Program-made: the position numbers and the translations under genes
The notes under the pieces: generated by a model
Seen by the model: the letters and a program-made list of their open reading frames with translations, nothing else
Databases searched by the model: none
Told to the model about the DNA's origin: nothing
Shown here: positions 7,764 through 14,955 of the stretch, piece after piece
Layout: each line of letters begins with the position of its first letter
Numbering within the stretch: position 1 is the stretch's first letter
Virus record (IMG/VR): IMGVR_UViG_3300013101_000029
Location: 1-39,137 of that record
Source of the DNA: a virus
Length of the DNA: 39,137 bases
Strand: one strand, 5' to 3'

Positions 7764-8023
7764 TGTGGTTTAGTGAAGATGCAATAGACGTTGATTTAAA
7801 CATCCATTACGGTCCAACAGTTACGATAGCCGAAATGTCAATCACCCTACTTGGCATCAAATGGCTGTTTGTTGGTGAGTCAAAGAAACATCCTAACGAT
7901 GAATACAACAGGCAGGTCGGTGAGGCATACGCTGTAGCTCGTGCGCTAGAGAACGGCGCACAGATTATGACAGTAGTGGCAGATTCTGAGCTTGAAGATG
8001 AAACCGCAAGCGACGTTTACTAA
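7763..8023 (+). CDS. Unknown small protein
   Basis: This 86-residue protein begins at ATG 7763 inside the previous stop (TAATG), with GGAG upstream. The frame is open further upstream, but that part would lie wholly within the zinc-ribbon gene. The sequence is a short beta-rich N-terminus (IHYGPTVTIAEMSITLLGIKWLFVG) followed by an Ala-rich helix (EAYAVARALENGAQ) and an acidic tail. No family recognised. Confidence 0.6.
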   Translation: MWFSEDAIDVDLNIHYGPTVTIAEMSITLLGIKWLFVGESKKHPNDEYNRQVGEAYAVARALENGAQIMTVVADSELEDETASDVY

Positions 8024-8108
8024 TCTTCCGTTGCTGACCCTGCTCGGGTTGACATCCTGGGCAATTATCGGTTGTATCACATATGTCATATGGAGAGTTG
8101 TTAACTAA
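7998..8108 (+). CDS. 36-residue single-pass membrane peptide
   Basis: A short frame, ATG 7998 to TAA 8106-8108, reads MKPQATFTNLPLLTLLGLTSW and onward through a hydrophobic segment of about 20 residues to a short basic end (WRVVN). It overlaps the previous gene by 26 bases, and its stop overlaps the next ATG by one base (TAATG), which fills an otherwise empty gap and supports reality. The ribosome-binding site is weak. It may be a membrane micropeptide; function unknown. Confidence 0.5.
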   Translation: MKPQATFTNLPLLTLLGLTSWAIIGCITYVIWRVVN

Positions 8109-8281
8109 TGGAGAAAGAAAAGAAGATAAGGGTAGAGATAAGGCCATCACCCGAAACATATAAATGGTTGCAGAAACGAATAGAATTGCGGGAGGACGGC
8201 TGGAAGGTCCAGGACGAGATTCTGATGATGCTGGATTACATTGAGGGACTTGACCGTCGCAACGGCTTCCGGGTCCGATAA
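8108..8281 (+). CDS. 57-residue basic/acidic helical protein
   Basis: ATG 8108 overlaps the preceding stop, has GGAGAG about 10 bases upstream, and runs to TAA 8279-8281, which overlaps the next ATG. The product is highly charged and helical (MEKEKKIRVEIRPSPETYKW, then KVQDEILMMLDYIEGLDRR). Its size and a beta-strand-then-helices pattern recall ribbon-helix-helix regulators, but I cannot confirm this. Coupled overlaps on both sides support the gene. Confidence 0.6.
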   Translation: MEKEKKIRVEIRPSPETYKWLQKRIELREDGWKVQDEILMMLDYIEGLDRRNGFRVR

Positions 8282-8898
8282 TGCAATACTCAAGGCTCGT
8301 TGTCATACGTGGCGTTGTTCACATATCCCTGCAATCGGGTACAACATTGTGTCACCTGGACACAGCGAGAGAACATGCAGGCAATGACTATGCGGTTTCC
8401 CGCGGTTACGGCAGCCACCACCACGGAACAACCCTAATCAGGTCTGTTACGTGTCCTGGCTGTCTGAATCAGTTCGATATCAACCGCAGAAGCTACCGAA
8501 ACAAGTATTACCATAGCTGGTCCGACACCGAAGCAGCCACAGTTTTGCAACCGATACCTGCATCCCGTCCACTACCCGGCAGGTCTGCGTTGAAGGGAAT
8601 ACATCGCGTCCTGTTCAATGCCCGTGAACGCGTCCGCAGGAAGTCTGTTAGCTGGATGGGGCGTGCGATGATTACGCAATCACGCAACTCGTACAGTGTT
8701 AAGACCACATCGGTGGTGCCGTGGGGTGACGCAGAACACAATGCGTACATGCTCGGGGCGAACCATATGTTGGAGGAGATACTGAGCGGATTCAAACTGC
8801 GTGAGTTCAGTGAGTGGAGAGATGAAGCCTACCGGGACCTTGCCGAGTTCGTTCACGGCGAGCTACTGGATGACGAGGATATACCGGATGACTCCTGA
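8281..8898 (+). CDS. Unknown 205-residue protein
   Basis: It starts at ATG 8281 in a one-base overlap with the previous stop. The N-terminal third is beta-rich with a SHHHG cluster and a CPGC pair. The centre is basic (ARERVRRKSVSWMGR), and the C-terminus is helical and acidic (LLDDEDIPDDS). The CPGC pair after several histidines may bind a metal. No family recognised. An 11-base overlap couples it to the next gene. Confidence 0.7.
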   Translation: MQYSRLVVIRGVVHISLQSGTTLCHLDTAREHAGNDYAVSRGYGSHHHGTTLIRSVTCPGCLNQFDINRRSYRNKYYHSWSDTEAATVLQPIPASRPLPGRSALKGIHRVLFNARERVRRKSVSWMGRAMITQSRNSYSVKTTSVVPWGDAEHNAYMLGANHMLEEILSGFKLREFSEWRDEAYRDLAEFVHGELLDDEDIPDDS

Positions 8899-9136
8899 CG
8901 AACTAATCAACGAGATATTCAAGATACAAGAGCAACGTAACCCGGACGTCGACCCAGGTGACATAACGATTGACGTACAAGATGACATGCCGCTAGTGAT
9001 GGTACGACAGACTATTTACCACAAACCAGGGATGCCGTTTGCTGAACACATCATGCTGGCACAAGGTACGCCAGGTGATTCGATACAAGAAGCACTAGAA
9101 AACTTTCTCCAGGAGGTGAAAGATGGGATCAGATAA
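8888..9136 (+). CDS. Unknown 82-residue protein
   Basis: ATG 8888 (MTPDELINEIF) was chosen because earlier in-frame starts lie deep in the previous gene. The product is acidic, with an N-terminal helix, a central strand pair (DITIDVQDDMPLVMV) and a C-terminal amphipathic helix. The strong AGGAGG used by the next gene lies inside its 3' end. No family recognised. Confidence 0.65.
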   Translation: MTPDELINEIFKIQEQRNPDVDPGDITIDVQDDMPLVMVRQTIYHKPGMPFAEHIMLAQGTPGDSIQEALENFLQEVKDGIR

Positions 9137-10106
9137 CGCAGCGACAACGCTAGAAGAATATATTGACGGGGTACCCGACATTAACGTGCTTGGGTACATC
9201 GGGTGGTACTCACTACCTGACCCGCACATGGAACGAGAGCAACTCGTAAGACTCGCGAAAGCAGCGAAGATGAGCGAGGACCATCTGCCAGGGCCACCGA
9301 GGGTTGCGGACGCATTCCGTAGGGCCACAAGGTACACGGACAAGGCGAACAAGAAACCGCAGGCTACGACAGGTAGTTCGGTGTTGTACACGTTCATGCT
9401 ACGTCCCGTGTCGTCCACGAGGGAAGAAACCGAAGTGCATTTGGTTCTCGAAATCCTAGACAAGCAGGGCAAGAGCCTTGAGCATGTCGAAGCAGCGAGA
9501 ATCGTTCTCAATAAGAAAACCGACTTCGTGACTACGACGATTCTTCCGACGTGGACTAAGGGACACATTGTTTACGAGCCGTTGATTGAGACGGAACTAA
9601 ACGAGTTCAGGGCTGAGTTCATTCAGGCCAAGAAGGAAGTGGAGCCTCAAAACATCCGTAAGACGATTCGTGATGAATTGTGGGAGATGAATGCTCTGAA
9701 TGTTCGCTCTAAGGGTGGCGTCTACTTCATTCCCGTCGGCAACAAGGATAGACTTGTTGCACTCGAAACATGGGTAAATAGTTTGGGTGCATCGTTGCAT
9801 ACCTTGCCTTTGCCGGATACCGGAAAGCAAAAGGACATGGTGAAGGCCGCCTTTGAATCTGATGTGCACGGACAAGCACACGAGATGATTGGACAGCTCA
9901 CCAACCTGACCAAAGAAGGTAAGAAGATGCCTCCGTCAGTGTGGAACAGGTACAAAACGAGACTAAATGACCTGACCAAGAGGACGAAGCAATACTCTGA
10001 CCTTGTGGAAGAAGAAATGGGTAAGGCAGGCACCGAACTCATCATGTTGCATGAGAAAATCTTCTCCATCCTAGAGAACGATCAAGTATCTGAGGGGAGA
10101 AGCTAA
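9123..10106 (+). CDS. Unknown 327-residue phage protein, possibly DUF6744-like
   Basis: It starts at ATG 9123 with AGGAGG 6 bases upstream, the best ribosome-binding site in this arm. The N-terminus (LGYIGWYSLPDPHMEREQLVR) followed by a PPRVADAFRRATRY segment resembles a conserved actinophage family I remember as DUF6744, though I cannot confirm the name. The middle is beta-rich, then helical with basic residues. The C-terminal third is a probable coiled coil. There is no catalytic motif I can name. Similar proteins often lie near MoxR genes in actinophages; that is a recollection, not a result. Confidence 0.8.
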   Translation: MGSDNAATTLEEYIDGVPDINVLGYIGWYSLPDPHMEREQLVRLAKAAKMSEDHLPGPPRVADAFRRATRYTDKANKKPQATTGSSVLYTFMLRPVSSTREETEVHLVLEILDKQGKSLEHVEAARIVLNKKTDFVTTTILPTWTKGHIVYEPLIETELNEFRAEFIQAKKEVEPQNIRKTIRDELWEMNALNVRSKGGVYFIPVGNKDRLVALETWVNSLGASLHTLPLPDTGKQKDMVKAAFESDVHGQAHEMIGQLTNLTKEGKKMPPSVWNRYKTRLNDLTKRTKQYSDLVEEEMGKAGTELIMLHEKIFSILENDQVSEGRS

Positions 10107-10334
10107 ATGCAGCCCGACCCACCCGTGACACCCGAGGAATTGGCAGCAGCTACAAAGCTTGTAGGCAAATGCTCGTACCTAATCAATGAACGAGATTACG
10201 ACGGCTGTCAAGCATGTGGATGGGAAATCTATCGTTGCCAGGATGCCCATGTGATATTCGTCAACGAACACCGAGAAGAACTTCATCTGCCGGAACTTAC
10301 TGACCCATACGAGGACGAAGAAGACGATGAGTAA
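10107..10334 (+). CDS. Small cysteine-containing acidic protein
   Basis: This 75-residue protein begins immediately after the preceding stop with GGGGAG 7 bases upstream. CSY...GCQACGW...RCQD contains four cysteines, including CQAC, consistent with a small metal-binding fold. The C-terminus is strongly acidic (DPYEDEEDDE). It overlaps the next start by 8 bases. No function is assigned. Confidence 0.65.
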   Translation: MQPDPPVTPEELAAATKLVGKCSYLINERDYDGCQACGWEIYRCQDAHVIFVNEHREELHLPELTDPYEDEEDDE

Positions 10335-10929
10335 ATTAGAATCATCATTAAAGCATGAAAAGATGATGCTGATAGGCACAATCGAACGAGAACCCAGGAC
10401 CAAGCACGAATACTGGGTAGCCACAGCAGGAGGCGGGAACCTGCTGCCCGACGCCGACAAACTACGCAGCATCGGATGGTCGTACAACAGAGACGCTGAC
10501 CTACTCGAAAAACACTGGGACTCGTTCCGCGAAGGCGAACGCACCTTTTGGGGTGGACAATACGTGCTGATGATTAAGAAAAGCACCGGCTCATTCCAAA
10601 TGGTGTCATCACATGCAGACTTCGACGCTGCCGTACTCACCGCACGGACAAAGATGCGTAGCAAGATACGGTACCCCATCTCGAAGAACCCGTGGACAAT
10701 GACCCTTGCCGTAGACCTGAAAGATAAAGGCGTAGCGTCAAGAGAATCGTCCATCGCGACAGTGGTAGGAGATTTGCTAGAGAGAACCGACAAGGTTAGA
10801 AAGAGAGGCGACATTCAGCAGATAAATGACGCAGAGACAGAGCTAACGGAAGTGATTGATTCTATGAAGCTCCTGGAAGTTCGCAGACAGCAACTACAGG
10901 ACAAGAAAGCGAGGATGTTTAACATATGA
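10327..10929 (+). CDS. Unknown 200-residue protein with C-terminal coiled coil
   Basis: It starts at ATG 10327 within the acidic tail of the previous gene. The N-terminal two thirds are globular and basic (EYWVATAGGGNLLPDADKLRS, FWGGQYVLMIKK). The last 60 residues are helical with Leu/Glu/Arg/Gln periodicity, suggesting a coiled coil and oligomerisation. It overlaps the next gene by 4 bases. I do not recognise the family. Confidence 0.75.
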   Translation: MSKLESSLKHEKMMLIGTIEREPRTKHEYWVATAGGGNLLPDADKLRSIGWSYNRDADLLEKHWDSFREGERTFWGGQYVLMIKKSTGSFQMVSSHADFDAAVLTARTKMRSKIRYPISKNPWTMTLAVDLKDKGVASRESSIATVVGDLLERTDKVRKRGDIQQINDAETELTEVIDSMKLLEVRRQQLQDKKARMFNI

Positions 10930-11420
10930 CAATTCCCACACACTGGGACCAGCCGGAACTCCCCACGGAGCCGGTTCAGGTCGCACCACCGGAAACCCTG
11001 AACGGTAAGCCCGAAGATAATTGGGCACGGACAGACAAGTACCGTTACTGGCTACGTCAACTGTCACCTGCGATTGTGTTTAAGGCTAACGATATGGCTC
11101 GTTGGACCGGAGACTCAATCAAGGCAACATACAATACGATGCAACAGTTGTTCGCAAGTGGAGAACTCAGGCGTGTAGGGGGACCTGCGTCTGGACAATA
11201 CTCCGTTACTGCCAGCCTGAAACAGCCGAGCGGTAGGACGGTACGAGTCAAGGCAAAGGACAAGCCGTTCAAAAAGGCTCCCGTCCCGAAGATTCGTGTG
11301 AAGAAACCGAAGGCAACGAACGACGTGTTCGAGATTGCCGGTAACGTCGGCAACGTCACTGTTGTACGCAACATCAAGACACACGAAATGTATGCCTTGA
11401 AGGAACTCGTCCTTAAGTAA
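10926..11420 (+). CDS. Probable winged-helix DNA-binding protein
   Basis: This 164-residue protein starts at ATG 10926 in an ATGA overlap. Residues about 50-95 (FKANDMARWTGDSIKATYNT, then MQQLFASGELRRVGG) read as helix-turn-helix plus wing: recognition helix, then a strand turn with GASGQYSV-like ending. A Lys/Arg/Pro-rich linker (KDKPFKKAPVPKIRVKK) follows, and the C-terminus forms a small beta unit. A role in DNA binding, as regulator or replication accessory, is inferred. It lies two genes upstream of a RuvB-like motor. Confidence 0.7.
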   Translation: MTIPTHWDQPELPTEPVQVAPPETLNGKPEDNWARTDKYRYWLRQLSPAIVFKANDMARWTGDSIKATYNTMQQLFASGELRRVGGPASGQYSVTASLKQPSGRTVRVKAKDKPFKKAPVPKIRVKKPKATNDVFEIAGNVGNVTVVRNIKTHEMYALKELVLK

Positions 11421-11421
11421 C

Positions 11422-11928
11422 GTGAAATACCCATACATAATCGGCGTCAACAATGACGGCTTCGAGGTGTGGGTGTTCGTTGAACTGAAAGACAACATGA
11501 GCCTGTCGATTATTGGAGCAGAAATTGACCGTGCTTCCCCCGGCAATGGGGGGAGCACAGGTCAAATCAATCCGATTGGTGACATGCAATTGTGGTCCGA
11601 CGGTTGGACACCCGTACTTGTGGATGAACTGAATGCCATATGGGAACGGTGGCATCTTAACCCGATGAGAGCAGGCTCCCCGGACCAAGAAGCATATCTT
11701 CGTACGCAGCCACGACCCCCAAGTCCGGGGCAATACGACTGGATTAAGGAACAGTTGGCTAACGTCAATCTCGACCCTGACCCGACATATATGGGTACGA
11801 ATGGTCGACCGTATTGGTACGGATCGGAATGGATTGAGGAAGAACTTGAGCCAGGTGTTGCGGGTTTCCTCATGAGGCTACCGAAGGGATATGTAAACGA
11901 TAGTGAGATACCAACTGAATACATGTGA
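11422..11928 (+). CDS. Unknown 168-residue protein
   Basis: It starts at GTG 11422, one base after the previous stop; no in-frame ATG gives a sensible alternative. The N-terminal part is beta-rich (YPYIIGVNNDGFEVWVFVELKD), the middle is rich in Gly, Pro and Trp, and the C-terminus is acidic. No motif recognised. The gene is followed after 11 bases by the RuvB-like ATPase. Confidence 0.7.
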   Translation: MKYPYIIGVNNDGFEVWVFVELKDNMSLSIIGAEIDRASPGNGGSTGQINPIGDMQLWSDGWTPVLVDELNAIWERWHLNPMRAGSPDQEAYLRTQPRPPSPGQYDWIKEQLANVNLDPDPTYMGTNGRPYWYGSEWIEEELEPGVAGFLMRLPKGYVNDSEIPTEYM

Positions 11929-11939
11929 AGGGAGAATAA

Positions 11940-12791
11940 ATGTGGAGTACGCCAACCGACTGGTCGCAGTTTGAGACAACTGCGTCAAGTAACACAGGTG
12001 TAGTTCAATTCGTGGGGCAGGAAGCATTGAAGGAACGGGTTAGTCCGTTCCTCGAAGCAGATGAGTTCCCACATACTCTCTTGACGGGAGAACCTGGACT
12101 GGGAAAGTCGCAGTTTGCTGAATGGATTGCGGTGACACGCAATGTCGACTATCAGGTACTTACTGCCCCAGTTGCCGAAGCGGACCTGGATGTTGCCGTC
12201 TGGAAACCGTTCGTCATACTGGACGAGGCCCACAAGCAGAAAGATTCAACGTGGCTGTTTCAACTCATGAATCAACACGAGTACACGTTCATTGCCACAA
12301 CGAATCTACCAGAAAGAATGGACGACGCATTTAGATCACGGTTCGTAATGCAACTAAGGATTGCACCGTACACACTAGAGGACATGATGAAAATTGTGTT
12401 GTTCTATTCGTATGGTGGATGCGAGGACGAAGCACCTCTAGCCGTATTCGCTGCTGCGTCCGCAGGTAATCCGAGACAAGCACGGAGAATCATGGACACA
12501 GCACGAGCGCTAGGCAATTTCGACCCCGAAGTAGTCCTAAGTACCGTCAGAGTGACAGCAGACGGAGCAACAGAAGAGCACATCGCATACCTAGAACTCT
12601 TGTCGAAACACGACAAGCCACTAGGTGTAAATTATATTGCGACGATGCTCTACATAGACGAGAAAACGATCAAATACCTTGAGAGGCTCCTAACCGAAAT
12701 GGACTTGGTGCAACTCACAACTAGTGGAAGAAAGCTCACAGGAAGAGGACGTGCATACGTCCACCTGCTGGAAGAAAGGGGTCTAGTATGA
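11940..12791 (+). CDS. RuvB-like AAA+ ATPase
   Basis: This 283-residue protein resembles RuvB, the hexameric motor that migrates Holliday junctions. Walker A is GEPGLGKS (50-57), Walker B VILDEAH (92-98), sensor 1 IATTNLPE (118-125), and an arginine-finger segment FRSRF lies at 131-135. GNPRQARR in the lid matches sensor 2 in RuvB. The C-terminal 75 residues fit the RuvB winged helix: LGVNYIATMLYIDEKTIKYL then LTGRGRAYVHL. AAGGGAG lies 5 bases before ATG 11940. Length is slightly below RuvB (about 340) because the N-terminus is short. No RuvA or RuvC gene is visible. A clamp-loader-like role is the main alternative. Confidence 0.87.
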   Translation: MWSTPTDWSQFETTASSNTGVVQFVGQEALKERVSPFLEADEFPHTLLTGEPGLGKSQFAEWIAVTRNVDYQVLTAPVAEADLDVAVWKPFVILDEAHKQKDSTWLFQLMNQHEYTFIATTNLPERMDDAFRSRFVMQLRIAPYTLEDMMKIVLFYSYGGCEDEAPLAVFAAASAGNPRQARRIMDTARALGNFDPEVVLSTVRVTADGATEEHIAYLELLSKHDKPLGVNYIATMLYIDEKTIKYLERLLTEMDLVQLTTSGRKLTGRGRAYVHLLEERGLV

Positions 12792-13213
12792 CCACCACCC
12801 GTAGTACCACACGTTACAGTGTGACATTTGTAGAAGAACTCCCACCGCCCGAGCGGAGGGGTCGTAAGTCAGGCATCTGGATTGACAGGCTCAACCCAGT
12901 GATGGAACTCCCCGGACAATGGTGCATGGTTGCCGAAGGTCCGTACGGTAACATCAGTCGCAAGGCATGGCTTTTGAAGAAAGTAAACGAGGACGGAACA
13001 CAGCACGTTGTCAAGCCGGAAGGCGTTTGGGAGTTCGCAACCCGAAGCCACGGTGTTGTAACGGACGAAGATGGTGACCCGGTATACGACGACGACGGTG
13101 AACCCAAGAAGAACGGGGCATTGTATGCAAAGTATGTCGGACCCATCGAGCCAGCAGACACCGGACGAGTTTCCATTGTTGACGAAATTGCTGAGGTTAT
13201 TGGCGAACAGTAG
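12788..13213 (+). CDS. Unknown 141-residue protein
   Basis: It starts at ATG 12788 in an ATGA overlap with the RuvB-like gene, so they are co-translated. A basic Thr/Arg-rich N-terminus leads to a beta-rich core (PGQWCMVAEGPYGNISRKAW, then LLKKVNEDG) and an acidic DEDGDPVYDDDGEPKK loop. The shape suggests a small beta domain, perhaps nucleic-acid binding. No family recognised. Confidence 0.7.
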   Translation: MTTTRSTTRYSVTFVEELPPPERRGRKSGIWIDRLNPVMELPGQWCMVAEGPYGNISRKAWLLKKVNEDGTQHVVKPEGVWEFATRSHGVVTDEDGDPVYDDDGEPKKNGALYAKYVGPIEPADTGRVSIVDEIAEVIGEQ

Positions 13214-13445
13214 TGAAACTGAGGGTTTGGGCGCACTTCGCGGGTCATCCGTTGGGATGGTCTACTATGCGTTGCTGCGCCTACAGTCCGCGGTAAACGA
13301 CGCCCGGATTGAACTGGAAACACCGGAGATATTGTTGAGTGACGACATTATTCATCCGATATTCGACAAAGAGTGGAACTGCCTTAGTACAATCTCCATG
13401 TCGGGAGAGGCATTCTCTGCGCTGTTGGCAATGGAGGACGAATGA
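13200..13445 (+). CDS. Unknown small protein, start uncertain
   Basis: The frame is open well upstream, but most of that part overlaps the previous gene. I take TTG 13200 (81 residues, 14-base overlap); alternatives are ATG 13257 (MVYYALLRLQ) and, less likely, ATG 13128. None has a strong ribosome-binding site. The product is helical and amphipathic with an acidic centre. Its stop overlaps the next ATG (ATGA at 13442). Reality is supported by filling the gap; the start is not settled. Confidence 0.5.
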   Translation: MANSSETEGLGALRGSSVGMVYYALLRLQSAVNDARIELETPEILLSDDIIHPIFDKEWNCLSTISMSGEAFSALLAMEDE

Positions 13446-13807
13446 ATCAAGAAGAAAAGAACCATGAACTCATAATCAAGATGACGCCAAACCAGTTGGC
13501 GTACATGATTGAAGCGTTCCATGATTTCATACTCGAACGCCTGCGCTGGACACTATCGAAAGATTATGTCCAATGGCGTGACGAGATAGAGTTCGAGGTA
13601 CCACAATCAGTTGTCGGTGACGTAGTAACGATGTACGGTTTCTGCCTCCAGTCCTATCGGGCTAACGTCCAGATAGAACCGAGTAAGGATTTCCTTACAC
13701 TCGTTTCGTTCACAGAAAATGAATGGGATATGCTCAACACCCTTGATGCGGCAAAGTCATGGAACGACCTACCAGTGATACCTGATGACATCTTCACCGC
13801 GGAATAA
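13442..13807 (+). CDS. Unknown 121-residue acidic protein
   Basis: It begins at ATG 13442 in an ATGA overlap. The sequence is mainly helical (TPNQLAYMIEAFHDFILERL) and rich in Trp, Asp and Glu, with no cysteine pair or membrane helix. Its 3' end overlaps the WhiB gene by 23 bases. I do not recognise the family. Confidence 0.7.
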   Translation: MNQEEKNHELIIKMTPNQLAYMIEAFHDFILERLRWTLSKDYVQWRDEIEFEVPQSVVGDVVTMYGFCLQSYRANVQIEPSKDFLTLVSFTENEWDMLNTLDAAKSWNDLPVIPDDIFTAE

Positions 13808-14117
13808 AGACTGGAGAGAGAAAGCCCTTTGCGCTGCACTCCCTGACGAGATTCAGGAACTCTTCTTCGCGGAGAAGGATTCGGTTAAGACCCGTGAGGC
13901 ACAGGTAATCTGTTTCGAGTGTGAACCGAGAGACAGTTGCCTCTCGTTTGCTATGCATATGAGGTTAGAGGCCGGTGTTTTCGGTGGGATGCAACCTGAT
14001 GACAGGGACCAGATTAAGCAGTCGAAGTCCTTTAGTAAGAAGAAGGAAGTCATTGATCGGGTTCGGGCAGAAGTAGCACTATTCGCTAAACATAATGAAA
14101 CGACGCAGGAACCATAG
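13785..14117 (+). CDS. WhiB-family iron-sulfur transcription regulator
   Basis: This 110-residue protein carries the WhiB signature: DWREKALC (Cys16), then CFEC (Cys43, Cys46), Cys52 after a five-residue gap, and the turn GVFGGM (64-69), where cellular WhiB proteins often have GVWGG. The four cysteines ligate a 4Fe-4S cluster and the family binds the primary sigma factor. A basic C-terminal tail (SFSKKKEVIDRVR) suits DNA binding. WhiB proteins occur almost only in actinobacteria and their phages, so this is the best host marker here. A role in redirecting host transcription or superinfection exclusion, as reported for phage TM4 WhiB, is inferred. Confidence 0.95.
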   Translation: MTSSPRNKDWREKALCAALPDEIQELFFAEKDSVKTREAQVICFECEPRDSCLSFAMHMRLEAGVFGGMQPDDRDQIKQSKSFSKKKEVIDRVRAEVALFAKHNETTQEP

Positions 14118-14298
14118 GCCACGGGCCAAGAAGTGTACGGCCACGGGTAAGGTGGCGTACAGGAATTGGATTGATGCTGAAATCAAAAGAGGAAACTCCG
14201 AGAGTTGGCATGGCGTATCGACAAGGGTGTATCAGTGTGAGTTTTGCCATAACTATCACCTGACTACACAACCATTGAAGGAAGGACGTAATGGATAA
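14095..14298 (+). CDS. Small basic zinc-finger-like protein
   Basis: This 67-residue protein starts at ATG 14095, 23 bases inside the WhiB gene. A strongly basic N-terminus (MKRRRNHRPRAKK) is followed by CTATGKVAY and later YQCEFCHNYHLT, a C...CxxC-x-x-xH arrangement typical of tiny phage zinc proteins. It probably binds nucleic acid, but no specific role is known. The next gene overlaps it by 8 bases. Confidence 0.75.
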   Translation: MKRRRNHRPRAKKCTATGKVAYRNWIDAEIKRGNSESWHGVSTRVYQCEFCHNYHLTTQPLKEGRNG

Positions 14299-14653
14299 CC
14301 TAGATGCTATCACATCACATATTGACAACAACGTAAACACCGATGACGTTCTAGAAGTTCAGATAGCGGGACCTGCCGAAAAGCAGAAAGCACGGACAGG
14401 GGAGAATGTAATCTTCACAGTTACGTTACCGCCACTCACCATTGGGCTTGACTCGGAGGGTTTCGACCCTGACGATAAGTATGGCCCCAAGAAGTACACA
14501 ACCCAGGGTGTTGTTGACTTTATTGCGGAAGAGATAAGTAACAGCGTTAAAGCAGGCTACACGGCATCAAGTGCGATCATTGACATATGGTGTCTGCTCG
14601 AAGACGAAATGCCTGACCAAAACGATGCAATCATAACCGTGAGGGTCGAATGA
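14291..14653 (+). CDS. Unknown 120-residue acidic protein
   Basis: It starts at ATG 14291 with AAGGAAGG 5 bases upstream. A beta-rich middle (ENVIFTVTLPPLTIGLDSEG) is followed by a helix and an acidic C-terminus. There is no signal peptide or cysteine pair (one Cys only). Its stop overlaps the next ATG (ATGA at 14650). No family recognised. Confidence 0.7.
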   Translation: MDNLDAITSHIDNNVNTDDVLEVQIAGPAEKQKARTGENVIFTVTLPPLTIGLDSEGFDPDDKYGPKKYTTQGVVDFIAEEISNSVKAGYTASSAIIDIWCLLEDEMPDQNDAIITVRVE

Positions 14654-14955
14654 TATTCGGTAACCGTTGGCGAACGCTCGCCTGGAACCGTGACACCGGA
14701 GAGAAAATAGAGCAACACTCATCCGATAACGGCCTTGAAGAGTTCGACGAACTAGTCATAGGCAACGCTGACGAACCGGCATGGTTTCATCTGGAACAAA
14801 TGAACGACAATGATTGGTGGTTCTCGTTCTACATCGACAATGACCGCAGGATTGCGGGCAACATGCATGTAACGAAAGACAAACGGGAGTTTGACGTATG
14901 GTTAGAAGCCGAAGGCAAACCAGATTCGCGTTGGTCGGTGGGGCGCTTGCAATAG
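14650..14955 (+). CDS. Unknown 101-residue tryptophan-rich protein
   Basis: It begins at ATG 14650 in an ATGA overlap. Eight tryptophans and many acidic residues are spread over alternating strands (AWFHLEQMNDNDWWFSFYID), suggesting a small beta sandwich. It overlaps the downstream lipoprotein gene by 58 bases, an unusually long overlap here, and both frames look real. No family recognised. Confidence 0.65.
   Translation: MIFGNRWRTLAWNRDTGEKIEQHSSDNGLEEFDELVIGNADEPAWFHLEQMNDNDWWFSFYIDNDRRIAGNMHVTKDKREFDVWLEAEGKPDSRWSVGRLQ

Noticed and set aside
10179-10814. Antisense frame of 211 codons opposite the 10107-10929 genes
   Set aside because: Composition is Ser/Leu/Val-rich as expected for the mirror of a real gene, and the plus-strand genes show chained starts and stops.
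13213-13296. GTG frame of 27 codons starting in the stop of the 141-residue gene
   Set aside because: Too short, basic and cysteine-rich with no motif; the other frame continues to a stop that couples with the next gene.
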